Made by a program: the position numbers and the translations under genes. This document shows, in pieces, positions 1 to 8,184 of a stretch of 64,000 bases of DNA. Position 1 is the first letter of the stretch. Each line of letters opens with the position of its first letter. Under the pieces are notes generated by a model, which saw nothing but the letters and a program-made list of their open reading frames with translations, was not told the DNA's origin and made no database searches. The stretch is from Prevotella sp. (lineage in GTDB: Bacteria > Bacteroidota > Bacteroidia > Bacteroidales > Bacteroidaceae), in the NCBI GenBank assembly GCA_017460515.1, contig JAFUAY010000012.1, positions 62,001-126,000 of the forward strand, in the 5' to 3' direction.

Positions 1-275
1 TTCAGAAAGAGCGATTCTCTGACCTGATGGAATATGAACGTGTAAAAAATGTATATGTGTTAAACAACGACTTGTTGCGTCTGGCAAAGCCTAACATGAA
101 GATTCTGCACCCACTGCCACGTGTCAACGAGATTGCTTACGAGGTTGACGACAACCCACACGCTTATTATATACAGCAAGCCGGCAACGGACTATATGCT
201 CGTGAAGCAATTTTCTGTGACGTATTGGGTATTCATCTGGACCAAGTAAAGAACGACAAAACCATCATATTATGA
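1..275 (+). CDS. pyrB: Aspartate carbamoyltransferase catalytic chain, C-terminal part
   Basis: This is the 3' end of the gene for the catalytic subunit of aspartate transcarbamoylase, which joins carbamoyl phosphate to aspartate in pyrimidine synthesis. The reading frame is open from base 3 to the window edge, so the gene starts upstream. The visible 91 or so residues include the family segment ending [10 protein letters not shown], which contributes to the active site, and the C-terminal helix region with [11 protein letters not shown]. The stop codon overlaps the pyrI start as ATGA, so the two subunits are translationally coupled. The presence of PyrI right behind confirms the assignment. 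Confidence 0.95.
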   Translation, partial: QKERFSDLMEYERVKNVYVLNNDLLRLAKPNMKILHPLPRVNEIAYEVDDNPHAYYIQQAGNGLYAREAIFCDVLGIHLDQVKNDKTIIL

Positions 276-718
276 ATAAGAAAGAACGACTGGTAGCCGC
301 TATTGAGCAAGGCACCGTTATCGACCATATTCCTGCAGAAAAGACATATCAGGTTGCATGTCTGTTAGGCTTGTTTGACTTGAAGACACCTGTAACCATT
401 GGTATCAATTATCCTTCACAAAAAGTGGGTAATAAAGGTATTATCAAGGTAAGCGACAAGTTCTTCACAGACGACGAGATTTCCCGTCTCTCAGTTGTTG
501 CACCCAAAGTTATTCTGAATATCATCCGCGACTATGAGGTAGTGGAAAAGAAAACGGTTGAGACTCCCAGTGTAATCAAAGGTATCGTACGATGCAACAA
601 TCCAAAATGTATTACCAATAATGAACCAATGCCTACTCATTTCCATGTGGAAGGCAACATCCTGACTTGCCATTACTGTGAAAAAGAACAGGACATCAGC
701 AAGGTTGAACTTGTATAG
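272..718 (+). CDS. pyrI: Aspartate carbamoyltransferase regulatory chain
   Basis: The 148-residue product is the regulatory subunit that binds nucleotide effectors and holds catalytic trimers together in the ATCase holoenzyme. The N-terminal half has the effector-binding fold (start [20 protein letters not shown]). The C-terminal half has the four-cysteine zinc site, seen as CNNPKC followed by CHYC (cysteines near residues 109, 114, 134 and 137). Length is normal for the family (about 150). The start overlaps the pyrB stop by four bases. A hairpin terminator lies about 30 bases after the stop, so pyrBI looks like the end of its transcript. Confidence 0.96.
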   Translation: MNKKERLVAAIEQGTVIDHIPAEKTYQVACLLGLFDLKTPVTIGINYPSQKVGNKGIIKVSDKFFTDDEISRLSVVAPKVILNIIRDYEVVEKKTVETPSVIKGIVRCNNPKCITNNEPMPTHFHVEGNILTCHYCEKEQDISKVELV

Positions 719-745
719 CCCTGTTCAGATTTCATTATACCTAAA

Positions 746-783
746 CGGCTGTATCATCTCAGAATGACACAGCCGCTTTTTTT
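746..783 (+). terminator. Rho-independent terminator after pyrBI
   Basis: The arms CGGCTGT (746-752) and ACAGCCG (769-775) pair. The stem continues after one mismatch with TCAT/ATGA around the loop CTCAGA, and a run of T follows at once on the + strand. The carB stop on the opposite strand lies inside the T run, so the convergent transcripts share this spacer. Confidence 0.85.
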
Positions 784-3700
784 ATTTATATTCGCTCCAG
801 GCTTTAATACCGATTTTTTCTATAGGTACGGTGCAAAAAGCTTGAATGAATGCAGACGCCAAACGAGAATTGGTAATCAGAGGAATATTCAAGTCAATCG
901 CAGCTCTACGAATCTTATAGCCATTGGTCAACTCATGAGTGGTAAGGTCTTTGGGGATGTTGACGACCATATCTATCTTGTGTTCATGCAGCAACTGTAG
1001 CGCCTGTGGCTGACTATCTGATTCACTGGGCCAGTGAACGAGTGTATTCTCAATACCATTCTCAGTGAGATAACGAGATGTTCCGCCAGTCGCATACAGT
1101 TCGTAGCCATGATTAACCAACATTCGTGCCGCATCCAGCATTTCTGCTTTCTGCTTGGCGCTACCCGTTGATAGCAGTACCGTTTTCTTGGGAATACGAT
1201 GACCTACAGAGAGCATAGATTTCAGAAGGGCTGTATTCGTATTGTCACCTATACATCCTACCTCACCCGTTGACGCCATGTCAACGCCAAGAACTGGATC
1301 TGCTTTCTGCAAACGGTTGAAGGAGAACTGACTGGCTTTGATTCCCACATAATCCAGGTCGAAAAGATTCTTGGAAGGTTTCTCTACAGGCAAGCCAAGC
1401 ATCACCTTCGTTGCCAATTCAATCAGATTGAGTTTAAGAACCTTGGAAACAAACGGGAATGAACGCGAAGCACGAAGATTACACTCAATGACCAGGATAT
1501 CATTATCACGAGCCATAAACTGGATGTTGAATGGTCCATTGATATGTAAAGCTTTTGCTATCTGACGGGTAATTCGCTTGATGCGTCGAACTGTCTCAAC
1601 ATATAGTTTCTGCGGTGGGAACTGAATAGTAGCATCACCTGAGTGAACACCAGCAAACTCGATATGCTCCGAGATAGCGTATGCAAGGATTTCTCCCCCA
1701 CGAGCCACGGCATCCATCTCAATTTCTTTGGCATGTTCGATGAATTTCGAAACGACGACTGGATGATCTTCTGAGACATTGGCTGCCAGTTTCAAGAAGC
1801 GTTCCAGCTCATCGCGGTTCGAACAAACATTCATAGCAGCACCACTTAGCACATAACTGGGGCGGACGAGAACAGGAAATCCTACTCTTTCCACAAAGCG
1901 ATCGATATCTTCCATCGAGGTCAGAGCAGACCACTCAGGCTGGTTGACCCCCAGATTATTCAGCATCTCAGAGAACTTCGCACGATCCTCTGCACCATCG
2001 ATATCCTGAGCAGAAGTTCCCAAAATAGGCACGTGTTGCTCATCAAGGTACATGGCCAGGTTATTGGGTATCTGTCCGCCAGTTGAGACAATCACGCCAT
2101 GAGGATGTTCCATATCGATGATATCAAGCACACGTTCAAAAGTAAGCTCATCAAAATACAGACGATCGCACATATCGTAATCTGTCGATACGGTCTCAGG
2201 GTTATAGTTAATCATTACTGAGCGCCAACCTTCCTTACGAATAGTGTTCAGCGCCTGCACACCGCACCAGTCGAACTCAACACTCGATCCAATACGGTAG
2301 GCACCAGAGCCAAGTACGAGGATGCTCTTGCTGTCATTCTCATACTGAATGTCACTCGCTGTGCCTGAATAAGTAACATACAGATAGTTTGTTTGTGCGG
2401 GATATTCTGCTGCCAACGTATCTATCTGCTTAACAACAGGCAGAACACCGAGTTGCTTACGACGATTGCGGACAATCAGTAAAGCCTTGTGCATGTTTCC
2501 AATCTCACTCTCAAGACCTAAGGCGCGAGCTATCTGGAAGTCTGTAAAGCCATACACTTTTGCCTCGCGGAGCAATTCTGCATCAAGTGTATTGATATTC
2601 TGCTTCTTCAGTCGCTCATCAATATCAATAATGTGCTGCAATTTCTGCAGGAACCATTTATCAATCTTTGTCAACTCATGAATACGATCTATATCATACT
2701 GCGGCAGATGCATTGCCTTTGAGATAACGAATACACGCTTGTCAGTAGGTTCGCGCAGAGCTGCATCAATATCAGGGATTTTCAATTCCTTGTTTTCCAC
2801 AAATCCGTGCATACCTTGACCTATCATTCTGAGACCTTTCTGAAGCGCTTCTTCAAACGTGCGTCCGATAGCCATTACCTCTCCCACAGACTTCATCGAA
2901 GAACCCAGTTCCTTGTCAACCCCGTGGAACTTCGACAGATCCCAACGTGGTATCTTACAAACCACATAGTCAAGAGCTGGCTCAAAGAAGGCGCTGGTGG
3001 TCTTGGTTACAGAATTCTTCAGTTCAAACAATCCATAACCCATACCCAGTTTGGCTGCTACGAAAGCCAAGGGATAACCTGTTGCCTTCGAAGCCAATGC
3101 AGAGGAGCGGGACAAACGGGCATTTACCTCAATGACGCGATAATCTTCTGATTCCGGGTCGAAGGCATATTGCACGTTACACTCACCTACGATACCGATG
3201 TGACGGATAATCTTGATAGCCAACGCGCGCAGTTTATGATACTCGCTGTTAGTTAGTGTCTGTGAAGGAGCAACCACGATACTTTCGCCTGTATGGATAC
3301 CAAGTGGGTCGAAGTTCTCCATATTGCATACCGTGATACAGTTGTCATAACGGTCTCGCACCACTTCATACTCAACCTCCTTCCATCCTTTAAGCGATTT
3401 CTCGACGAGAACCTGTGGTGAGAACGCGAAAGCCTTCTCAGCCAACTTGTCCAGTTCCTGTTCATTATCGCAGAAGCCAGAACCAAGTCCACCTAATGCA
3501 TAAGCAGCGCGAAGAATGACAGGATAGCCCAGTTCAGCAGCCGCCTTACGTGCGCTCTCTATATCTGAACAGGCTTCGCTCTTGATAGTCTTCACGTCAA
3601 TCTCATCAAGTTTCTTGACAAACAGTTCGCGATCCTCTGTATCAATGATGGCCTGAACGGGTGTTCCCAAGACTCTTACATTATACTTCTCAAGTACACC

Positions 3701-4012
3701 GCTTTTATATAGCTCCACGCCACAGTTCAAGGCTGTCTGTCCACCAAAGGCCAACAGGATGCCGTCAGGACGCTCTTTCTCAATGACCCGTTCTACGAAA
3801 TAGGGCTGTACAGGCAGGAAATAGATTTCGTCAGCTACTCCTTCCGATGTCTGGACAGTTGCGATGTTCGGGTTGATAAGTACCGTCTTGATACCCTCCT
3901 CACGCATTGCCTTCAATGCCTGTGAACCGCTATAGTCAAACTCGCCAGCTTCGCCAATCTTCAAAGCACCTGAACCCAGCAGTAATACTTTCTTGATATT
4001 ATCGTATTTCAT
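782..4012 (-). CDS. carB: Carbamoyl-phosphate synthase large subunit
   Basis: The 1076-residue protein is the synthetase subunit that makes carbamoyl phosphate from bicarbonate, two ATP and ammonia delivered by CarA. Two homologous ATP-grasp halves are visible. The first opens with VLLLGSGALKIGEAGEFDYSG and the second with ILVLGSGAYRIGSSVEFDW near residue 560. A C-terminal methylglyoxal-synthase-like allosteric domain contains LYATGGTSRYL. Length matches the family. The gene lies 24 bases after carA on the same strand, so the two are one operon. It feeds the same pathway as the convergent pyrBI and also arginine synthesis. Confidence 0.97.
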   Translation of the reverse strand: MKYDNIKKVLLLGSGALKIGEAGEFDYSGSQALKAMREEGIKTVLINPNIATVQTSEGVADEIYFLPVQPYFVERVIEKERPDGILLAFGGQTALNCGVELYKSGVLEKYNVRVLGTPVQAIIDTEDRELFVKKLDEIDVKTIKSEACSDIESARKAAAELGYPVILRAAYALGGLGSGFCDNEQELDKLAEKAFAFSPQVLVEKSLKGWKEVEYEVVRDRYDNCITVCNMENFDPLGIHTGESIVVAPSQTLTNSEYHKLRALAIKIIRHIGIVGECNVQYAFDPESEDYRVIEVNARLSRSSALASKATGYPLAFVAAKLGMGYGLFELKNSVTKTTSAFFEPALDYVVCKIPRWDLSKFHGVDKELGSSMKSVGEVMAIGRTFEEALQKGLRMIGQGMHGFVENKELKIPDIDAALREPTDKRVFVISKAMHLPQYDIDRIHELTKIDKWFLQKLQHIIDIDERLKKQNINTLDAELLREAKVYGFTDFQIARALGLESEIGNMHKALLIVRNRRKQLGVLPVVKQIDTLAAEYPAQTNYLYVTYSGTASDIQYENDSKSILVLGSGAYRIGSSVEFDWCGVQALNTIRKEGWRSVMINYNPETVSTDYDMCDRLYFDELTFERVLDIIDMEHPHGVIVSTGGQIPNNLAMYLDEQHVPILGTSAQDIDGAEDRAKFSEMLNNLGVNQPEWSALTSMEDIDRFVERVGFPVLVRPSYVLSGAAMNVCSNRDELERFLKLAANVSEDHPVVVSKFIEHAKEIEMDAVARGGEILAYAISEHIEFAGVHSGDATIQFPPQKLYVETVRRIKRITRQIAKALHINGPFNIQFMARDNDILVIECNLRASRSFPFVSKVLKLNLIELATKVMLGLPVEKPSKNLFDLDYVGIKASQFSFNRLQKADPVLGVDMASTGEVGCIGDNTNTALLKSMLSVGHRIPKKTVLLSTGSAKQKAEMLDAARMLVNHGYELYATGGTSRYLTENGIENTLVHWPSESDSQPQALQLLHEHKIDMVVNIPKDLTTHELTNGYKIRRAAIDLNIPLITNSRLASAFIQAFCTVPIEKIGIKAWSEYK

Positions 4013-4036
4013 ATTGTTCTGTTGTCTGTTATGATT

Positions 4037-5122
4037 CTACAATGTGGTGATAAAACGGTCAAACATAAACTCTGTGTCTACAGGACCAGCACAGGCTTCC
4101 GGGTGGAACTGGCTACTGAACCAGGGATTTGAGATATGTCGGATACCTTCGTTTGAGCCATCGTTCATATTGACGAACAGTTCGCGCCATTCAGTACCCA
4201 GCGTAGAGGCATCTACAGCATAGCCATGATTCTGTGAGGTGACATAGCAGCGATTCGTTCCCACCTCACGAACCGGTTGGTTATGCGAACGATGTCCGTA
4301 CTTCAGTTTATAAATCGTTGCTCCACCAGCCTTCGCCAACAGCTGATTACCCATACAGATTCCACAGATTGGCTTTCTGGATGACGACATCTGTTTCTTC
4401 AGGATCTCTACTGCCTCGCCACACATATCGGGGTCACCAGGTCCGTTTGCCAGGAAGAGACCATCGAATGAGAGTGAAGTATAATCATAATTCCAAGGCA
4501 CGCGAATGACTTCAACGCCTCTCTTAATTAGGCAACGGATAATATTGGCCTTAACACCACAATCCACGAGAACGACTTTCTTGCCAGCACCCTCGTTGTA
4601 ACGAATGACATCTTTGCACGAAACACGTTCTACCCAGTTTACGCTGCCGTAGTCTTCATTCTCAGAAAGCGAGGAAATAGTTTCAGCACCTTCTATCTCC
4701 AAGCGTCCCATCATCACTCCATGTTCGCGAAGCACCTTTGTCAGCTGACGGGTATCAATACCTGTAACACCAGGAATATGTTCACGTTTCAGCCAGTCGC
4801 CCAAGCTCTCCTTAGCATTCCAATGTGAGAACGACTCGCTATAATCAGAAACGATAATGGCTGAAGCGTAAATCCTATCACTCTCCATGAAGTCTGGCAG
4901 TTTACCATCCTGACCAAACGAGAAGGGAGGAACACCATAGTTACCTACCAACGGATAGGTAAGCACCATCATCTGTCCTGCATACGATGGGTCGGTTAAT
5001 GACTCCGGATAGCCCATCATGGCAGTGTTGAACACTACTTCGCCTGATACGCAAGCATCATAACCAAACGATTTCCCGTAAAAACGCGTTCCATCGCTCA
5101 ACACTAATGTTACATCTTTCAT
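4037..5122 (-). CDS. carA: Carbamoyl-phosphate synthase small (glutaminase) subunit
   Basis: The protein hydrolyses glutamine and passes ammonia to CarB. I place the start at 5122 (MKDVTLVLSDGT), giving 361 residues, the usual CarA length. The open frame extends 78 codons further upstream, but that part would run into glmS and has no CarA similarity. The class I amidotransferase domain shows the nucleophile in GICMGNQLL and the His-Glu pair in FHPEA. The N-terminal CarA domain shows FNTAMMGYPESLTDPSY. carB follows after 24 bases. A -7-like box at 5152-5159 suggests an own promoter in addition to any read-through from glmS. Confidence 0.96.
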   Translation of the reverse strand: MKDVTLVLSDGTRFYGKSFGYDACVSGEVVFNTAMMGYPESLTDPSYAGQMMVLTYPLVGNYGVPPFSFGQDGKLPDFMESDRIYASAIIVSDYSESFSHWNAKESLGDWLKREHIPGVTGIDTRQLTKVLREHGVMMGRLEIEGAETISSLSENEDYGSVNWVERVSCKDVIRYNEGAGKKVVLVDCGVKANIIRCLIKRGVEVIRVPWNYDYTSLSFDGLFLANGPGDPDMCGEAVEILKKQMSSSRKPICGICMGNQLLAKAGGATIYKLKYGHRSHNQPVREVGTNRCYVTSQNHGYAVDASTLGTEWRELFVNMNDGSNEGIRHISNPWFSSQFHPEACAGPVDTEFMFDRFITTL

Positions 5123-5151
5123 TCGCTTTACCTTATTTGTTATTATGATCC

Positions 5152-5159
5152 CAAATATA
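5152..5159 (-). promoter_or_regulatory. Possible carA promoter (-7 box)
   Basis: TATATTTG on the - strand matches the Bacteroidetes -7 consensus TAnnTTTG. It lies about 30 bases before the chosen carA start. I do not see a clear TTTG at the -33 position, so the call is tentative. Confidence 0.4.
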
Positions 5160-5174
5160 ATTGTATTCCCTAAA

Positions 5175-5206
5175 ATGAGGGGCGAACCGAATAAACAGCT
5201 CGCCCC
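5175..5206 (-). terminator. Possible terminator between glmS and carA
   Basis: The arms GGGGCGA (5179-5185) and TCGCCCC (5200-5206) pair perfectly around a 14-base loop, just after the glmS stop. On the - strand the stem is followed by TCATTTTAG, a weak T tract. It may only attenuate, letting some glmS transcript continue into carAB. Confidence 0.5.
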
Positions 5207-5213
5207 AAATAAA

Positions 5214-7058
5214 TTATTCAACAGTGACAGACTTAGCCAAGTTTCTTGGCTGGTCGACATTCTTTCCTTTGCAGACAGCAACATGATAGGACAACAGCTG
5301 AAGAGGAATCGTTGCCACCAACGGTTCGAGACATTCGAGAACATCTGGCAACTCAATGACCTCGTCAGCTATCTTGGCTATCTTGTCATCACCCTTAGTG
5401 ACCAGAGCTATCACCCTACCCTTGCGGGCTTTTATTTCCTGTATGTTCGAGAGTACTTTCTCATACATCGTGTCATGAGTAGCAATCACTACAACAGGCA
5501 TATCAGAGTCAATCAGTGCAATAGGCCCATGCTTCATTTCTGCAGCAGGATAGCCTTCTGCATGAATATAGGAGATTTCCTTCAACTTCAGGGCACCTTC
5601 AAGCGCTACGGGGTAATTGAAACCACGTCCCAGATAGAGGAAGTTATGTGCATAGGTGAACGTACGGGCCAGATCAGCAACGCGATCATTGGTTTTCAGC
5701 ACTTCCTTAATCATCTCAGGTATCTCGCTCAGTCCCTTCACCACCTTTACATATTCATCTCTCGACATAGTACCCTTGGCATCTGCCAGCGCGAGGGCAA
5801 ACATAGTCAACACAGTTACCTGACCCGTGAAAGCCTTTGTAGAAGCCACACCAATCTCAGGTCCCACATGGATATAAGTACCTGTATCTGTTGCTCTGGG
5901 AATACTGCTTCCGATAGCATTACAGATACCGTAGATAAAGGCGCCACGCTCTTTTGCCAGCTGAACAGCAGCCAGCGTATCGGCAGTCTCACCGCTTTGT
6001 GAAATAGCAATCACCACATCGTCTTCCGTAACGACAGGATTACGATAGCGGAACTCGCTGGCATACTCCACTTCGACAGGAATACGACAGAACGACTCAA
6101 TGAGCTGCTTGCCAATCAGTCCTGCGTGCCATGAGGTTCCACAGGCCACGATCAGCACACGTTTAGCTGATAGCAGTTGTCTGCGATAGTCTATCAGCGC
6201 TGAAAGGGTTACATGGTCTGCCTCCACATTGACACGTCCTCGCATACAATTGGTGAGGCACTCCGGCTGTTCGAAAATCTCTTTCAGCATGAAGTGTGGG
6301 AATCCACCCTTCTCAATCTGTCCGAGGTCGATATCCACTTTCTTGACTGTCAGTTCCTGCTCTTCGCCTAAGATACTGATGACTTTCAACTCTTCACCCA
6401 AACGAAGTACGGCGATGTTTCCATCCTCCAGATAGACCACCTTGTCAGTATACTCAATGATTGGGCTGGCATCGGAACCCAAGAAGAACTCGTTGTCACC
6501 AATACCAACTACTAACGGACTCTGTTTGCGGGCTGCTACAATCTGGTTCGGATCACGCTTATCGATGATAGCAATGGCATAAGCACCAATTACCTGATAG
6601 AGGGCCACCTGAACAGCAGTCAACAAGTCCAGCTGTTTCTTGTTCATGATATACTCTACCAACTGAACAACAACTTCCGTATCGGTATCCGACTGGAACG
6701 TTACGCCTTTCTCAATGAGCTTTGCCTTCAGATCAGCATAGTTCTCGATAATACCATTATGGATAATGGCAAGATTGCGGGATTCAGAATAGTGAGGATG
6801 GGCGTTTCTTGCTGAGGGCTCACCATGAGTGGCCCAGCGGGTGTGAGCAATACCTACGCCACCTGTAACATCCTTGTCATTACAATATTCCACCAGATTG
6901 TCGACCTTTCCCTTGGTCTTAAACACATTCAAGTCGTTATTCTTATTGATGAGTGCCACACCAGCACTGTCATAACCACGATATTCCAAACGTCGCAATC
7001 CTTTGATGAGAACAGGAAAAGCCTCACGCTTGCCCAGATAACCTACTATTCCACACAT
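5214..7058 (-). CDS. glmS: Glutamine--fructose-6-phosphate aminotransferase (isomerizing)
   Basis: GlmS makes glucosamine 6-phosphate from fructose 6-phosphate and glutamine, the first step toward UDP-GlcNAc for peptidoglycan and lipid A. The 614-residue length is typical. The N-terminal nucleophile hydrolase domain begins MCGIVGYLGKR with catalytic Cys2 and contains IAHTRWATHGEPS. Two SIS sugar-isomerase domains follow (ISQSGETADTLAA near residue 350). The protein ends NLAKSVTVE, the conserved GlmS C-terminus that closes the active site. I see no glmS ribozyme upstream, as expected outside Firmicutes. The gene precedes carA on the same strand. Confidence 0.97.
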   Translation of the reverse strand: MCGIVGYLGKREAFPVLIKGLRRLEYRGYDSAGVALINKNNDLNVFKTKGKVDNLVEYCNDKDVTGGVGIAHTRWATHGEPSARNAHPHYSESRNLAIIHNGIIENYADLKAKLIEKGVTFQSDTDTEVVVQLVEYIMNKKQLDLLTAVQVALYQVIGAYAIAIIDKRDPNQIVAARKQSPLVVGIGDNEFFLGSDASPIIEYTDKVVYLEDGNIAVLRLGEELKVISILGEEQELTVKKVDIDLGQIEKGGFPHFMLKEIFEQPECLTNCMRGRVNVEADHVTLSALIDYRRQLLSAKRVLIVACGTSWHAGLIGKQLIESFCRIPVEVEYASEFRYRNPVVTEDDVVIAISQSGETADTLAAVQLAKERGAFIYGICNAIGSSIPRATDTGTYIHVGPEIGVASTKAFTGQVTVLTMFALALADAKGTMSRDEYVKVVKGLSEIPEMIKEVLKTNDRVADLARTFTYAHNFLYLGRGFNYPVALEGALKLKEISYIHAEGYPAAEMKHGPIALIDSDMPVVVIATHDTMYEKVLSNIQEIKARKGRVIALVTKGDDKIAKIADEVIELPDVLECLEPLVATIPLQLLSYHVAVCKGKNVDQPRNLAKSVTVE

Positions 7059-7104
7059 ATTGCTCTTTCTCTCTTTTATTAATTTCTATTCCGTATCGTC
7101 TATT

Positions 7105-7141
7105 AGAAAAATGAGATTGGAAATACGATTCCAATCTCATT
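7105..7141 (-). terminator. Terminator after the polysaccharide export gene
   Basis: Thirteen-base arms (7110-7122 and 7129-7141) pair perfectly around the six-base loop ATACGA. On the - strand a run of five T follows the stem. The hairpin starts seven bases after the stop of the export lipoprotein gene, separating it from glmS. Confidence 0.85.
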
Positions 7142-7148
7142 ATCTTTA

Positions 7149-7955
7149 TTATCTTAAGATATTGTAAAGAAGTGAAGTCAACGAAATGAGAATTGACGTT
7201 GCCGAGAACCATAACGTTGTCATACTACCTACACTTGAGTTCTGTGCCTTCACCTTGTTAGGTGTGACATAGAGCACATCATTCTGCTGCATATAATAAT
7301 ATGGTGAATTGATGATGTTGGCATCATTCAAGTTCAGGAAATGAATCGACTTCTTTCCATTAGCATCCTCACGAATGAGCTGAACATTATTACGGACACC
7401 ATAAATCGTCAGGTCACCTGCCTGTGCCAATGCCTCCAATACGGTAATCTTCTCACGACTTACCGTAAACGTACCAGGACGGTTTACCTCACCTAATACA
7501 GAAATCTGATAACCCGTCATACGAACGGTAACAATGGGATTCTCAGCCTCTGACATGAAAGGGAGGATCTTTTCGCGAATCATATTCTCAGCTTCCGACT
7601 TGGTCAGACCTCCTACGTGCAACTCGCCAACGATGGGGAAATTGATTTTACCATCGTTATCGACCAGATAGGTCTGAAGCATTGCCTGTGAATAGGTAGA
7701 GCGCTGATTGGCTGTATAAGGAGTGGGGACTGTCATGTTAAAAGGCGCTGCTGCCAAATCGTTGGTAGCACTTACCGTGATAGTCAACTGGTCCTTTGGC
7801 ATGATGCGAGCATCATAAAGCATCTGCGAGGCAGTAAGGTCCACATCCTTACTATTCTGGAAATAAGCCACATCCTTCGTGCTTCCGCAACTGGAGAGGA
7901 ATGTCACGAATGCCACTATAAGAATATAAAAAGAATTCTTTTGATAAGATCTCAT
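7149..7955 (-). CDS. Polysaccharide export outer-membrane lipoprotein (Wza/BexD type)
   Basis: The 268-residue protein has a lipoprotein signal with lipobox cysteine (FLSSCGS, near residue 23). A polysaccharide-biosynthesis/export domain follows (MPKDQLTITVSATN, then DNDGKINFPIVGELHVGGL), and then a SLBB-type beta-grasp domain (ISVLGEVNRPGTFTVSREKITVLEALAQAGDLT). A hydrophobic C-terminal helix (near residues 245-265) fits the outer-membrane pore helix of Wza relatives. Such proteins export capsule or exopolysaccharide with a Wzc-type tyrosine kinase. No Wzc or glycosyltransferase gene is adjacent, so it stands alone here, bounded by terminators on both sides. A -7 box lies at 7990-7997. Confidence 0.88.
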   Translation of the reverse strand: MRSYQKNSFYILIVAFVTFLSSCGSTKDVAYFQNSKDVDLTASQMLYDARIMPKDQLTITVSATNDLAAAPFNMTVPTPYTANQRSTYSQAMLQTYLVDNDGKINFPIVGELHVGGLTKSEAENMIREKILPFMSEAENPIVTVRMTGYQISVLGEVNRPGTFTVSREKITVLEALAQAGDLTIYGVRNNVQLIREDANGKKSIHFLNLNDANIINSPYYYMQQNDVLYVTPNKVKAQNSSVGSMTTLWFSATSILISLTSLLYNILR

Positions 7956-7989
7956 TTTGCTAAAACGCTTTTTCTATAATAATCGGGTG

Positions 7990-7997
7990 CAAAATTA
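7990..7997 (-). promoter_or_regulatory. -7 box upstream of the export lipoprotein gene
   Basis: TAATTTTG on the - strand matches TAnnTTTG and is followed by C, as in many promoters of this window. It lies 35 bases before the start codon. The -33 element is not clear. Confidence 0.5.
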
Positions 7998-8032
7998 ATA
8001 CATTTTTTCTAATTGAAAAAATTTTCCGCCCA

Positions 8033-8067
8033 AAAAGTATAAGGCAAGCCAAAAGACTTGCCTTATA
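8033..8067 (-). terminator. Terminator of uxaC
   Basis: Eleven-base arms TATAAGGCAAG (8038-8048) and CTTGCCTTATA (8057-8067) pair perfectly around an eight-base loop. On the - strand the stem is followed by CTTTTTGG. It lies about 120 bases after the uxaC stop, beyond a tandem-repeat tract that would therefore be in the 3' untranslated region. Confidence 0.8.
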
Positions 8068-8078
8068 TTAATTCATTG

Positions 8079-8166
8079 GATCGCTAAAAGCGAAGCCTAG
8101 GAACGCTGGGAGTGAAGCCTAGGAACGCTATGAGTGAAACCTAGGAACGCTATGAGTGAAACCTAG
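8079..8166. repeat. Four tandem copies of a 22-bp repeat
   Basis: Units start at 8079, 8101, 8123 and 8145. The last two are identical and the first two have a few substitutions. A seven-base piece of a fifth unit (GAACGCT) follows. Every unit ends in CCTAG and the junction makes the palindrome CCTAGG in three places. The array lies between the uxaC stop and its terminator. No spacers are present, so it is not a CRISPR array. Confidence 0.9.
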
Positions 8167-8184
8167 GAACGCTCATCGAGATCC

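Noticed and set aside
5123-5356. N-terminal extension of carA by 78 codons
   Set aside because: It would overlap the end of glmS, has no CarA similarity, and the inner start gives the normal CarA length.
5145-6002. A 285-codon open frame on + opposite glmS
   Set aside because: It is fully antisense to the strongly conserved glmS coding sequence, has no recognisable domain and no promoter.
8079-8166. CRISPR array
   Set aside because: The 22-bp units are directly adjacent with no unique spacers, and no cas genes are near. The same holds for the mfd repeats.
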